Below are positions 32,724-42,019 of a DNA stretch of 64,000 bases, in pieces. This stretch comes from Paragemmobacter ruber (GTDB taxonomy: Bacteria; Pseudomonadota; Alphaproteobacteria; Rhodobacterales; Rhodobacteraceae). The notes beneath the pieces are model-generated. The model was not told the DNA's origin, made no database searches, and saw only the letters and a list, made by a program, of their open reading frames with translations. The stretch lies in NCBI RefSeq assembly GCF_009908315.1, contig NZ_JAAATW010000001.1, forward strand, positions 186,001-250,000. Direction: 5' to 3'. The translations under genes and the position numbers were made by a program. The first letter of the stretch is position 1. Every line of letters starts with the position of its first letter.

Positions 32724-33960
32724 GCTGCTCTGGAGGCTGCAGTTCGACGGCATCGCCGCGCCGGTCCTTCTTCCGCAACAGGCGGAGTTTCTGGCCGCGC
32801 TGGACCAATGCATCACTGGATGGCGTCACAGAGTTTCGAATTTCGATCCCGACGATCCGGCCAGTGAACGCCCGCTCTGCATCATCGAGGCGCGTCCGGG
32901 CGGCACCTATCGCGCGCATTCCCGCTTTATCGAGGGGCCGCTGGATGGGCTGGGTGTTGCGACCGCCGTCTGCGTGATCTTGGCCGACCTGTCCCAGCAT
33001 TACGCCGATCTCGATCTTGGACATGCGTTCGGCCTGCATTGCGGCGGCGTCATTATGAACGACCGCGCGATCATCCTTGCGGGTGAGAAACGCGCTGGAA
33101 AATCCACCCTCGTCGCGCGGCTTGCTTGCGACGACGGGGTCACGGTGCTGAGCGATGATGTCCTGCCCATCGATCATTCGGGCACCATCACAGGCCTTGG
33201 TCTGGCACCCCGCCTGCGCCTTCCTCTGCCGGTCAATGCCTCGTCTGCATTTCGGGCGCAGGTGGATCGGCTGCTCGGCGCGGCGGATGATCGTTACGGC
33301 TATCTGCTGACGCCCGGCCTCGCCCCGCATGGGCGGCGCGCCAAGGCCCACGCCTTCATCCTGCTGGACCGGCGCCCGGACGGCCCGGCCGCGTTGCATC
33401 ATCTGGCCGAGGATGAGTTGCTGCAGGCAATCATCGCCCGCAGCATTGCCGGCCCGGATGGGCCCGAGGCCGTGCTGGATGCGGCGGAAAGTCTGGCCGT
33501 CGGAATGGTCGGGCTGCGATTAGTCTATTCCGATCTTGAAGAGGCCACGCGCCTGCTGCACCGGGCCTTTGCCGCGACCACGGACCAGAGGCAGCCAAGG
33601 GTGGACATCGGCCCCCCCCTTTCCCCCCGATCCGCGCCGGACAGGCGCGATCCCGCCCAACTGGACCCTGCCCAGCGCCTTGCACGCCAGCCCGATACCG
33701 CGATCCGGCACGTCGGTGGTGCCGCCTTTCTCTGGCGTCCCGGCGATGCCATGCTTTGGCACCTCAACCCGGCGGCACAGGCCATCTGGGCCCTTCTGGA
33801 CCGAAGCGCCACCGCCAACGAGATCACCGATGACATGACCGTGATCTTCCCCGAGGTGCCCGCCGCCCAGCTGTTTGCAGACACGCGCCAGATGCTGGCG
33901 CAACTCTGCGAGGAAGGCTTTGTGCTGCCCGCGCCGCCAAACGGCGCCGATGGCGCTTGA
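32719..33960 (+). CDS. HPr kinase-like and PqqD-like domain fusion protein
   Basis: Protein of 413 residues joining two domains. Residues about 100-300 resemble the P-loop half of HPr kinase/phosphorylase: LHCGGVIMN, Walker A AGEKRAGKST (121-130) and the SDDV acidic pair near 145-148. Residues about 330-405 resemble PqqD, the small winged-helix domain that binds leader peptides of ribosomally made, modified peptides (FLWRPGDAMLWHLNPAAQAIW ... LCEEGFVLP). HprK homologues phosphorylate lasso-peptide serines in some gram-positive clusters, and PqqD domains deliver precursor peptides, so a peptide-serine kinase is the natural guess, with the Ser-rich Tat protein upstream as candidate substrate. 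The GTG at 32719 is the best start; TTG at 32668 is possible. A 14-bp-stem terminator follows. Function is not established. Confidence 0.8.
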   Translation: MPLLWRLQFDGIAAPVLLPQQAEFLAALDQCITGWRHRVSNFDPDDPASERPLCIIEARPGGTYRAHSRFIEGPLDGLGVATAVCVILADLSQHYADLDLGHAFGLHCGGVIMNDRAIILAGEKRAGKSTLVARLACDDGVTVLSDDVLPIDHSGTITGLGLAPRLRLPLPVNASSAFRAQVDRLLGAADDRYGYLLTPGLAPHGRRAKAHAFILLDRRPDGPAALHHLAEDELLQAIIARSIAGPDGPEAVLDAAESLAVGMVGLRLVYSDLEEATRLLHRAFAATTDQRQPRVDIGPPLSPRSAPDRRDPAQLDPAQRLARQPDTAIRHVGGAAFLWRPGDAMLWHLNPAAQAIWALLDRSATANEITDDMTVIFPEVPAAQLFADTRQMLAQLCEEGFVLPAPPNGADGA

Positions 33961-33961
33961 C

Positions 33962-33994
33962 CAGCGTCCGGGGCGGGCAACGCCCCGGACGCTG
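33962..33994. terminator. Bidirectional terminator, HprK-PqqD gene / dabA
   Basis: Perfect 14-bp inverted repeat (CAGCGTCCGGGGCG / CGCCCCGGACGCTG) with a 5-nt loop between two convergent stops, only 1 and 8 bp from them. There is no T-run, but its position and strength fit a shared terminator. Confidence 0.8.
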
Positions 33995-34002
33995 TGGCGA
34001 TG

Positions 34003-36384
34003 TCAGACGGGGTCACCCGGAAGAATGGCGTGTCTGTCCCAGTCCAGCGACTTGCGGTAACGCGCCACGACCCGACCTTCCTGCAAGGCCAGAAGGTGCA
34101 GCCACCCATTGTCGAACAAGGCTCGCACCCCGTCATGCTTGCGCAGAACGTCGGTCATTGCATCCAGCGGCGCTTCGATCATCACAGTCAGGCGCAGCGG
34201 CTCATGCCCTGCCGCGGTGCCGTCATGCACCGCCTGCCACGGCAGCCCCGCGCGCAGGATGCCACCGTTCCCCTCGACCACGCCAATGCCGCCCACGACA
34301 TTGTGGATCAGCTTGTTGCCACCGCCGAAAACCTCGGGCGTGATTGTCGATGCATAGTATTGCAGGCTGATCCAGCTTGCCACCACAACCGGCGCGGTCA
34401 GGATCAGCTCCAGCGTGCCAAATCCGCCATCCGCCTGCCAGTCATAGCTGTGCAGGAAGGCCCTGCCCCCCAGATTCTTGCCTTTCGTCACGCGGCGCGG
34501 CGCAGCGATGAAGGCCGCGCATCCCGCAAGGCCCCATTCTGGGCGCACCTCAGACCAGTCAGAGGCGCGCTTGGCCAAGGTATCGGTAGTTGCGCCGGGC
34601 AGACGCAGCGCACGCTCAGCCCGCGCGACCTTTCCTGCCGCAGCCAGCCAGCCTTCGGCCCGGGCAATATCCGCTAGATGGCCGGGGGCCTCACTGTCCT
34701 TGTAAAGCTGCACCCGATCCGTCACCGTGTCGTGCAGCCCGGCCAGGAAAAGCGTGTCGCTGGGCAATTCAATCCCGAAAGTGGAAAGCCCGGCCCGCGT
34801 CTCAGGATCATTCAGCAGCGCTGCCAGAAGACGGGCCGAAACCTCGCCCGTCTGGCCGCAGCAGGCGCCGCAGTGATAAGCGCTTTCATGCGGATTGTTG
34901 GTCACCTGCGCACCGTGACCAAGCAGCAGCACCAGCCGCGCGTGACCTTGGGTCAGGCTCATTGCCCGCAGCACAGCGGCCGCCGTCTTGGCCTTCTGTT
35001 CCCCCGTCAGCCCGTCCTCAAGACGCGGCATGGGTGATGCGGCCAGCCCTTCGCCACCGGCGCGCAGTGCATCACGCACCAGCTTGCCGCCGTAGAAGGG
35101 ACCGGTCGCTTCGACAAAAGCAAAGGATGACACGGCCGCCTGCCGGAACCGCCCCCAGGCACGCTTTGCGCGGGCGGCGATGCGTCTGGCCTCCTCTGCG
35201 GCATCGTCCCCGTGGCTGGTAGAGATGAGCGCAGGGTTCAACAGCGCGGGCAGGTGCGCCTGAACCTCATCCGTCCCGGCGGGCCGATGCCCGATCGGAA
35301 GGCCGAAGAACCCGGCAAAGCCGATCGTTTCGATGCCGTCGTTCTGATCTTCCAGCGCCCGGCGCAGGATTTCCGAGCGGACGTCGATGCAGAAGGCCGC
35401 CTGCAGCAAGGGGCGCCCCGCCTGCGGCGCCGGCCCAGACAGCAGCCCGGCCAGATGCCGCTGGTGGGCACGCTCTGCCGCCTCTTGCAGGATGGCATCC
35501 AGCGTCTGATCCGGCGATGGCGACAGCGCCGCCCCGTGCAGGGCGACCGTGGCCTGCCAATCCGCCGCGATCTCGGGACATTGCGCCAGCAACGCCTCTT
35601 CCCAGACCAGACGGATCGCCAGAAGATCGGTCAAGGTCGTCTCTGCCTGTCCCTTCAGCTCTGCCTGCCACAGCAGCCAGCGCGCATGCATGGACCACCC
35701 CCCAAGATCAAGCAGCAGCCGGTGGAACACCGTCTCGGCCGCCTCGACCGTCAGTCCCAGCTTCTCGCTGGCCCGCAGGACCGCGCGATCCGCCGTGTCG
35801 GGGGCCGCTGCCACATGGGCGCAGAACTCGGCCAAGCCCGCGATTTCAGGCGTCAGGTCATGCGTCGCCCATTCCCGCCACGCGGCAAAGGCCCCCTGTC
35901 CCGACCGCGGTGTCCAAAGCGCCTGACCACGGTCAAAGTATCCCGCCGCCCACAGGCCGAAGCTGCGCGCGATCACCGCGGGCCAGTCGCGCCCGGTCAC
36001 CAGCGCGGCAAGTTCGGCCACCGTCGGCAGGGCCGCAGGTGCTTCGGCAGGCCCATGCATGCGGGCCTTGAGCATCGCCAGATCCAGCGGCTTGACCGGC
36101 GACGCGCTGGCGATCAGCGCGGCGGCAAGATCATCATCGGTGATCTCGCCTCTTGCGACCTTGGCCGACAGGTCCGCGCGCGGTTGCGTCAGGCCGATGC
36201 CCGCAACGCGGGCCAGCCGGGCCGAGGCCTGCGCAAGGTCTTCCCCGGTCTGCCCGAGGAACGGGTTCACCGCCACCGTGGCGTCCAGCGGAAAGGCGGG
36301 CGGGATCGCGCGCGCCGCTGCCTCTGCCGCCCGCAGCAAGTGCGATGCAAAGGAGGGTGCGATCTGCGTATGTTTCAGAAACAT
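34003..36384 (-). CDS. dabA: Inorganic carbon uptake protein DabA
   Basis: Protein of 793 residues of the DUF2309 family, the cytoplasmic carbonic-anhydrase-like half of the DAB energy-coupled bicarbonate accumulation system. The zinc-site residues are in place: Cys332 and Asp334 (FCIDVRSE), His490 (LLGHGAQV) and Cys505 ([10 protein letters not shown]), with the same 2- and 15-residue spacings as Cys351/Asp353 and His524/Cys539 of the Halothiobacillus protein. It should hydrate CO2 in one direction, driven by the partner DabB. It starts 15 bp after dabB, in one operon. Organisms carrying it often fix CO2 or need bicarbonate for anaplerosis. Confidence 0.94.
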   Translation of the reverse strand: MFLKHTQIAPSFASHLLRAAEAAARAIPPAFPLDATVAVNPFLGQTGEDLAQASARLARVAGIGLTQPRADLSAKVARGEITDDDLAAALIASASPVKPLDLAMLKARMHGPAEAPAALPTVAELAALVTGRDWPAVIARSFGLWAAGYFDRGQALWTPRSGQGAFAAWREWATHDLTPEIAGLAEFCAHVAAAPDTADRAVLRASEKLGLTVEAAETVFHRLLLDLGGWSMHARWLLWQAELKGQAETTLTDLLAIRLVWEEALLAQCPEIAADWQATVALHGAALSPSPDQTLDAILQEAAERAHQRHLAGLLSGPAPQAGRPLLQAAFCIDVRSEILRRALEDQNDGIETIGFAGFFGLPIGHRPAGTDEVQAHLPALLNPALISTSHGDDAAEEARRIAARAKRAWGRFRQAAVSSFAFVEATGPFYGGKLVRDALRAGGEGLAASPMPRLEDGLTGEQKAKTAAAVLRAMSLTQGHARLVLLLGHGAQVTNNPHESAYHCGACCGQTGEVSARLLAALLNDPETRAGLSTFGIELPSDTLFLAGLHDTVTDRVQLYKDSEAPGHLADIARAEGWLAAAGKVARAERALRLPGATTDTLAKRASDWSEVRPEWGLAGCAAFIAAPRRVTKGKNLGGRAFLHSYDWQADGGFGTLELILTAPVVVASWISLQYYASTITPEVFGGGNKLIHNVVGGIGVVEGNGGILRAGLPWQAVHDGTAAGHEPLRLTVMIEAPLDAMTDVLRKHDGVRALFDNGWLHLLALQEGRVVARYRKSLDWDRHAILPGDPV

Positions 36385-36399
36385 GCTTGCCTCCAGAAA

Positions 36400-37944
36400 T
36401 CAGGATTTTGCCGAGGTACGGAAACCGCCGATCATCCGATCGAGCAGCGCGTTGAGATAAAGCCCGTTGGCCAGATGCACGCGCAGCCCCGCCATCGACG
36501 GGTGATGCGCCCAGATCGGAAACAGGGCCTGCGCAAAGGCGACCAGCCCGAAAGACAGGACCGCCACCACGATCAGCGCCCATTCCAGCGGGCCAGCCAC
36601 CGGCGTGACGGGCAGTGACGGCCCCCAGATGGCCTGCGCCAGCACCTGAAAGCTGAAATATGCCAACGCCGCCGCGATCGAAGCCCCCACCGTGCGCCGC
36701 GTCAGCGCACCCGGAGCGGCATCCGCCAGCCCCTGGGCGATCAGATAGGACACCCCGAAGATTAGGATCGCCCCCAGCGCCAGCGCCTGCGGCGACTTCT
36801 CACCCACCAGCGCTGAAAACCCGGCGGCAACACCGATGTAAAGCGTCAAGGCCAGCGCGAAGGACCGCCCCACCGCCAGCAGGCCCGGCACGGCCACCGG
36901 CCCGGGCTTGCGCAGCGCATTCACCGCGCGCACCGCACCGCCCGAAGACAGGAAGGCATGGGCCTTGTAAAGCGAATGGGCGATGATGTGCAAAAGCGCC
37001 AGTGCCCAAAGACCCAATCCGCATTGCAGCAGCATGAACCCCATCTGCGATACGGTGGACCAGGCCAAAGCCGTCTTCACGGCGCTCTGCGTCAGCATGA
37101 CCAGCGCCCCGAACAGGGCCGTGAAACCGCCCAGCACAACCAGTGCGGCCATCGCGCCCGGGCTTTGCTGCACCAGCCCAGACAGGGTGATCAGCAGCAC
37201 GCCGCCGGAATTGATGATGCCTGCGTGCAGCAGGGCGGAAACCGGCGTCGGCGCCTCCATCACCTCGGTCAGCCAGCCGTGCAGCGGAAAGGCCGCTGTC
37301 TTCAACGCCGCAGACAGCACGATCAGCGAAACCGCGACCTGCGCCCCCGTCGGCAGCGCATCGGCAGAGATCAGCGTCGCGATTTCGACCGATCCTAAGC
37401 CGTGCCAAAGGAGGATCGACGCGGCCACAAGGGCCATATCGCCAGCCGCCCAGACACGGATAAACTTGGCCGCCGCCCGCTGCGCCTCGCGCCGGTCGGC
37501 ATAAAACAGCAGAAGTTGGCGCAGAACCAGACCGGTCGCGACAAAGGACAGGACGAGGACCGGCAAGCTCGCCGCCTGCACCAGAACCAGAACCGACGCG
37601 ACGGCGGTCAAGGTCAGGGCATGGAAGCGGCCCTCCCGCGCCTCGCCGTCCAGATAACGGCGGGCATAACGCAGGACCACCCAGCCGACGAAAGCCACCA
37701 GAAGGGCAAGGGTCACGCTGACCGGATCCAGCCGGACCAGATCCAAGCCGAACAGCGCAAGGGTTTCTGGCCCCGTGATCCAAAGCCGCACGGCCGCCGC
37801 AAGCGCAAATGCAACTGACACAAGGGCGGCGGTTTCAGCCAGCACAGGCAGCCGACCGGGGCGGCGGCCCGGATGCAGGGCGAACGGCATGGCTGCTGCC
37901 AAAAGGATCAGCGGGCCAAGGGCTAGGATCGGCACAGTCATCAT
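36400..37944 (-). CDS. dabB: DabB, NuoL-like cation-coupled membrane subunit
   Basis: Membrane protein of 514 residues with about 13 helices, homologous to the antiporter-like NuoL/MrpA subunits (proton-conducting transporter family). Marks include LKTAAFPLHGWLTEVMEAPTPVSALLHAGIINSGG and KTALAWSTVSQMGFMLLQCG, containing the lysine and glutamate channel residues. It anchors DabA and supplies proton or sodium flux. Two adjacent ATG codons at the start make either possible. It is divergent from a LysR regulator across 96 bp. Confidence 0.93.
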   Translation of the reverse strand: MMTVPILALGPLILLAAAMPFALHPGRRPGRLPVLAETAALVSVAFALAAAVRLWITGPETLALFGLDLVRLDPVSVTLALLVAFVGWVVLRYARRYLDGEAREGRFHALTLTAVASVLVLVQAASLPVLVLSFVATGLVLRQLLLFYADRREAQRAAAKFIRVWAAGDMALVAASILLWHGLGSVEIATLISADALPTGAQVAVSLIVLSAALKTAAFPLHGWLTEVMEAPTPVSALLHAGIINSGGVLLITLSGLVQQSPGAMAALVVLGGFTALFGALVMLTQSAVKTALAWSTVSQMGFMLLQCGLGLWALALLHIIAHSLYKAHAFLSSGGAVRAVNALRKPGPVAVPGLLAVGRSFALALTLYIGVAAGFSALVGEKSPQALALGAILIFGVSYLIAQGLADAAPGALTRRTVGASIAAALAYFSFQVLAQAIWGPSLPVTPVAGPLEWALIVVAVLSFGLVAFAQALFPIWAHHPSMAGLRVHLANGLYLNALLDRMIGGFRTSAKS

Positions 37945-37989
37945 CGCGATCTCCCATTGAACGACAAAGGGCGATGTAGCGCTTGCAGA

Positions 37990-38009
37990 ATATGCAGAAA
38001 ATTACATAT
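37990..38009. promoter_or_regulatory. LysR-type operator candidate between dabB and lysR gene
   Basis: ATATG, 10-bp spacer, CATAT: a dyad that contains the T-N11-A core of LysR-type sites, in the middle of the 96-bp AT-rich divergent gap. It is well placed to control both dabBA and the regulator. Confidence 0.6.
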
Positions 38010-38040
38010 ATTCGACGATATCATTCCACAAAATAGAACA

Positions 38041-38913
38041 ATGTCACAGATCAACCTGCATCACCTGCGCCTCTTCCGGGCGGTCGCCAGCGACGGGACA
38101 CTGACCGGCGCGGCGCGCGCGCTGAACCTGTCGCAATCCGCGCTGTCCACGCAACTCAAAGCGCTGGAGGCGTCGCTCGGGCAGGATCTGTTCGAAAGGC
38201 GCGGCCGCGGCCTTGTGCTGACCGAAGCAGGCCGCATCGCGCTCGACCATGCCGAAGCGATCTTCCGCACCGCCGATGACCTGACCGCCACCCTGCGCGA
38301 AACCGGCAGGGCGCGGCGCGCGCTGCGCGTGGGCGCGCTTGCAACCCTGTCACGCAATTTCCAGATGCAGTTCCTGCGCCCCCTGCTCGGACGCGCGGAT
38401 GTAGAGGTCGTCCTGCGCTCGGGATCGCAAGAGGAACTGTTGCAGGGCCTTGAAGAACTTGCGCTCGACGTGATCCTGACAAATGTCGCGCCTGCGCGCG
38501 ATGCCACAAGCCACTGGCTGATCCACCGGCTGGACGAACAGCCCGTCAGCCTGATCGGAACGCCCGCCCGTGCAGGTTCTGCACCCTATCAGCTGCGCCA
38601 GTTGCTCGGCACGCAACCGCTGATCGTGCCGACGCGGACCACAGCCCTGCGCGCGGCCTTCGATGCGCTGGCGGCACGGCTGAACGTCGCCCCGATCCTT
38701 GCCGCCGAGGTGGATGACATGGCCATGATCCGCCTTCTCACCCGCGCCGATGCGGGGCTGGCGATCATTCCCCCTATCGTGGTGCGTGATGAGTTGCAGG
38801 CCGGCTCGCTGGTCGAGGTCAGCCGCCTGGACGGCATCAGCGAAACCTTCTTCGCCGTCACCCGCGAACGCCGCTTTCCCAACCCGCTTCTGGGGGATGT
38901 CTTGAAGGCTTGA
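38041..38913 (+). CDS. LysR-family regulator of the dabBA operon
   Basis: LysR-type regulator of 290 residues. The N-terminal winged helix-turn-helix is textbook (LHHLRLFRAVASDGTLTGAARALNLSQSALSTQLKALEASLGQDLFERRGRGLVLTEAG, residues 5-62) and is followed by a substrate-binding domain (RVGALATLSRNFQMQFLRPLL, LGTQPLIVPTRTT). The closest familiar type is NhaR/CbbR-like. It is divergent from dabBA with a candidate operator between, so it most likely responds to inorganic carbon status; the ligand is unknown. Confidence 0.88.
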   Translation: MSQINLHHLRLFRAVASDGTLTGAARALNLSQSALSTQLKALEASLGQDLFERRGRGLVLTEAGRIALDHAEAIFRTADDLTATLRETGRARRALRVGALATLSRNFQMQFLRPLLGRADVEVVLRSGSQEELLQGLEELALDVILTNVAPARDATSHWLIHRLDEQPVSLIGTPARAGSAPYQLRQLLGTQPLIVPTRTTALRAAFDALAARLNVAPILAAEVDDMAMIRLLTRADAGLAIIPPIVVRDELQAGSLVEVSRLDGISETFFAVTRERRFPNPLLGDVLKA

Positions 38914-38924
38914 GGGATCAAGAC

Positions 38925-39743
38925 GGTGCTGTCAGACGAATGCGAACGCGTCTCCATTCGCCCTACCCATGGCTTACGTCAGGCAACGAGGAGACCGCGC
39001 CACTCGGCAACGGCGGCGGCGCGGTTGGCCTTGTAGTGGTCTCGTGACGTTAGCGTTCGCTCCAAGTTGAAGTGGCCGCAGACAGAGGCGTGGACGGTAG
39101 CGAACTTCTGCAGACTTCGCATGCGCCGGAACCGCAGCATCGCGCGCTCCCGCCTTCGGAAAGGCGGATGAGAGCTCTCTGCCCTGTTGTTTGCCCACCG
39201 GGCGATCTCCTGGTCATCGCCACGGCCGAGGTCTTTCAGCGCTGCCCCGTAGGAGCGCAGCTTGTCTGTGACGATTGTTTCAGGGCGCCCATGCCGGCGC
39301 ATGGATTTCTTCAGAAATTTCAACGCAAACTTGCGATCCCGTGTCTTTGTCACGAAGCTTTCGAGGACCTCGCCCTCGTGATCGACGGCCCGCCAGAGGT
39401 AGTGCATCGCGCCGTTGATCTTCACGCACATCTCGTCGAGGTGCCACTTCCACTTGCGGCACTGGCTCATGCGATCGACGCGCTTTCTGCGGATTTCGGC
39501 TGCGAAGATCGGGCCGAAACGGTTCCACCACCAGCGGACAGTTTCATGGCTGATCTCGATGCCCCGCTCGTGGAGGAGATCCTCCACGTTCCGCAGCGAC
39601 AGCGGGAAGCGGATTTAGAGCATCACCGCGAGGCGGATGATCACGGGGCTGGTCTTGAAGTATCGGAAGGGGGATCGTTGGGTCATCTGGGCAGTCGAGT
39701 GGCGTCCACTCCGCAGAGCAATGCAAGCTCCTCTGACATTGCC
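38925..39743. mobile_element. IS6-family insertion sequence, inactive
   Basis: About 819 bp containing one transposase frame. Possible terminal inverted repeats are GGTGCTGTCAGA (38925-38936) and TCTGACATTGCC (39732-39743), pairing 9 of 12. Size and gene fit the IS6 family. I find no 8-bp target duplication. It starts 12 bp behind the lysR stop, so ends are approximate. Confidence 0.65.
38979..39686 (-). pseudogene. IS6-family transposase with internal stop
   Basis: The frame from ATG at 39686 reads MTQRSPFRYFKTSPVIIRL and has TAA at codon 24 (39615-39617), then stays open for 211 codons to 38979. Without the stop it would be 235 residues, the normal IS6 length. The DDE catalytic triad is visible downstream: Asp in WHLDEMCVKING, Asp in IVTDKLRSYG, Glu in NRAESSHPPFRRRE. 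The family usually has a tyrosine codon where TAA stands. A shortened protein could start inside, but it would lack the N-terminal DNA-binding helix. Confidence 0.85.
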
Positions 39744-39844
39744 TCCGCGCCCAAGGATCGTTCGGATCAGTCCAGCCCATCGCTTGGCGCAGTATCTGGC
39801 GAGAGCGAGCGGAGACGCGAAGGATCCGACCTAACAACTCTGCG

Positions 39845-41218
39845 CTAACCGATCCATGTGTCCTCGTTCAGACTGCTACCCAGAAAAGACAGGCCAGACC
39901 GAAGCCCCTCTCGCGTGATGGAGCCGCCGAGGCAGATGCGCAGATGTTCGTTCGGCGCGCCCGAAACGGTAAAGGCATCCGACGGCATCAGCCCGATCCC
40001 CCGCCCGTTCATGCGGCCCATGATCTCGGCCCGGCCCATGCCTGCGGGCACCGTGAGCCAAAGGTTAAAGGCATGGCGATCCGAGGTGAACTCAAACCCC
40101 TGCAAAAGACGCGCGGCGATATCCTGGCGGGCGGCGCTTTCGGCGCGGATGAAACGGCAGATTCGATCGGCCGTGCCATCCTCGATCCAACGCGTCACCA
40201 GCGCCATCGCAAGGGGAGAGGCCATGACATTGGCCACCCGCAGATTTTGGGCCAATTGAAACGCGGCCCGGCTGTCGGGCGCGATGGTGAAGGCCAAGCG
40301 CAGACCCGCGCCGATGCATTTGGCCAGCCCGGTGATATGCCATGTCAACTCGGGCACCAGCGTGGCAAAAGGCGCAGGGGCGTGGGGATGCACGAAACCG
40401 TAGGCATCATCCTCGATCAACGGCAGGCGATGGCGTTGCAGGGTTTCGGCGATCTCCATCCGGCGGGCGGCGGGGATCGTCAAGGTGGTGGGGTTGTGCA
40501 AGGTGGGGTTCAAATACAGCGCCTTGGGTTTGTGGCGCTGGATCGCGTCGGCAAGCGCATCGGGAAGGATGCCCTCCGCATCCATCGGCAACCCGACCAG
40601 CACCAGCCCAGCCCGCGCGGCGATGGCCCTGATGCCGGGATAGGTGATCGCCTCGCACAGGATCGTGTCGCCGGGGGCGGCCAGGATTTGCAGCACCGCC
40701 GCCATCGTGGCATGGGCGCCCGGCGTCACGGCGATGCGATCTAGGTTGGGCACCATCCCGCGCATCGACAGCCATGACAGCGCGGCCGAGCGGTCCATTT
40801 CCGACCCGACCGTGGATTGATAGCGCAACAGCGCCACCAGATTGGCACCCACCGTGTCCAGGCCCTGGCGCATCGCCGCCAGAAGCGCCGGATCGTCGGG
40901 TTCCGGCGGCAGGTTCATCGCCAGATCCTGTTCGCGCGCCCGTCGGGGGTCGGACACCGGCCCCGTGGCACCGGGGCGCGCACGCACAAAGGTGCCACGC
41001 CCGACATGGCTGTCGACCAGACCGCGCGACTGCGCCTCGGTATAGGCGCGGCTGACTGTGGTGAAATCCAGCCCCAGCACATCCGCCAGCCGCCGCTGCG
41101 GCGGCAGTTGTGCGCCCGCCTTCAAGACACCGCTACTGGCATCCCGCTCGATCGCGTCGGCGATTTCCAGATAGCGCGGCTTGCCGCTTGTGCTGAAGCT
41201 GGGCACCCAGGATGTCAT
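39845..41218 (-). CDS. MocR-type GntR/aminotransferase regulator
   Basis: Protein of 457 residues: an N-terminal GntR winged helix (SGVLKAGAQLPPQRRLADVLGLDFTTVSRAYTEAQSRGLVDSHVGRGTFV, about 30-80) fused to a class I aminotransferase fold that binds PLP. The PLP lysine is in HITGLAKCIGAGLRLAF, and the aspartate in LPLIEDDAYGFV. Such proteins regulate genes with an aminated ligand as cue. It is divergent from the Nit1C cluster across 260 bp and is its most likely regulator. The IS6 relic lies behind its stop. Confidence 0.87.
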   Translation of the reverse strand: MTSWVPSFSTSGKPRYLEIADAIERDASSGVLKAGAQLPPQRRLADVLGLDFTTVSRAYTEAQSRGLVDSHVGRGTFVRARPGATGPVSDPRRAREQDLAMNLPPEPDDPALLAAMRQGLDTVGANLVALLRYQSTVGSEMDRSAALSWLSMRGMVPNLDRIAVTPGAHATMAAVLQILAAPGDTILCEAITYPGIRAIAARAGLVLVGLPMDAEGILPDALADAIQRHKPKALYLNPTLHNPTTLTIPAARRMEIAETLQRHRLPLIEDDAYGFVHPHAPAPFATLVPELTWHITGLAKCIGAGLRLAFTIAPDSRAAFQLAQNLRVANVMASPLAMALVTRWIEDGTADRICRFIRAESAARQDIAARLLQGFEFTSDRHAFNLWLTVPAGMGRAEIMGRMNGRGIGLMPSDAFTVSGAPNEHLRICLGGSITREGLRSGLSFLGSSLNEDTWIG

Positions 41219-41478
41219 TGCACACTCCGGTCATCACAAATTGACTGCATATGTATGCATCCCGGCAAAGGGCCGAAAGCGCAAGCCGATTCTCATGGGA
41301 ACGTTGCAATAACCTAGGTCGATGCTGCATTTCCGTGCAATTCTGTGTGGATTTCGCCCAGCATTCCAGCGATCAGCAGAAATTGCCTGCTAAATTGTAT
41401 GGATAATTGATTCAGATATTGGCTGCATGGCCCGCGCGAGCATCCTTCTCCCATATCCCATCCAGACAGGAGAGGCCG
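41219..41478. promoter_or_regulatory. Divergent promoter region MocR gene / Nit1C cluster
   Basis: 260 bp, AT-richer than the flanks. A near-palindromic stretch around CATATG (ACTGCATATGTATGCAT, 41244-41260) lies 26 bp before the MocR gene start, and ATGGATAATTGATTCAG lies near 41399. Either could be a MocR binding site; direct repeats are common for this family. Confidence 0.45.
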
Positions 41479-41961
41479 ATGCCCACAGTCACCAAAGACG
41501 CCCACAAACCCGGCGACTATTTTGTCGATTACGAGAGCAAGGTTTTTGAGGATGTGAAGGCCGACCCGGGCGAAAAGGCGCTGGTGACCTTTCACACCAT
41601 GGCCTTCGAAGGCTCCATCGGTCTGGTCAACATCCTGAACGCGATCCGGCTGAACAAGAAGGGCTATGAGACGTCGATCCTGCTCTATGGTCCCGGTGTT
41701 CTGCTGGGCGTACAGCGCGGCTTCCCCAAGATCGGCGACGAGGCCTTTCCCGGCCACCAGAACTTCAACAAGAACCTCGAACGGTTCATGGCTGAAGGCG
41801 GCAAGGTCTATGCCTGCCGTTTTGCGCTGCAGGCGCTTTATGGCAGCGGCGAACCCGCGCTGATCCCGGGGATCACCCCGATCATGCCGCAGGACGTGCT
41901 GGACTGCATCCTGCTGCACAAAAAGGCCAATGCGGTGATCATCGACACCTGGACAGTCTGA
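41479..41961 (+). CDS. MSMEG_0572/Sll0783-family nitrogen starvation response protein
   Basis: Protein of 160 residues that matches the conserved first gene of Nit6803/Nit1C clusters (Synechocystis sll0783, Mycobacterium MSMEG_0572). It has a DsrE-like alpha/beta feel ([41 protein letters not shown]), with a single Cys in [14 protein letters not shown] that may be functional. Its biochemical role is unknown; sll0783 is induced by nitrogen starvation and affects polyhydroxybutyrate in Synechocystis. The ATG at 41479 follows an AGGAGAGG ribosome site. Confidence 0.87.
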   Translation: MPTVTKDAHKPGDYFVDYESKVFEDVKADPGEKALVTFHTMAFEGSIGLVNILNAIRLNKKGYETSILLYGPGVLLGVQRGFPKIGDEAFPGHQNFNKNLERFMAEGGKVYACRFALQALYGSGEPALIPGITPIMPQDVLDCILLHKKANAVIIDTWTV

Positions 41962-42019
41962 CATCTCCGGCCTGCCCCCATCCCGGGGCAGGCCAATCCC
42001 CCGCACGCCGGAGAAGACC

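Noticed and set aside
35212-36618. 468-codon frame antisense to dabA
   Set aside because: Mirror frame; dabA has its zinc-site residues in the right places.
39544-39837. Minus-strand frame across the right end of the IS6 element
   Set aside because: Runs out of frame through the transposase gene and non-coding IS end; looks like chance.
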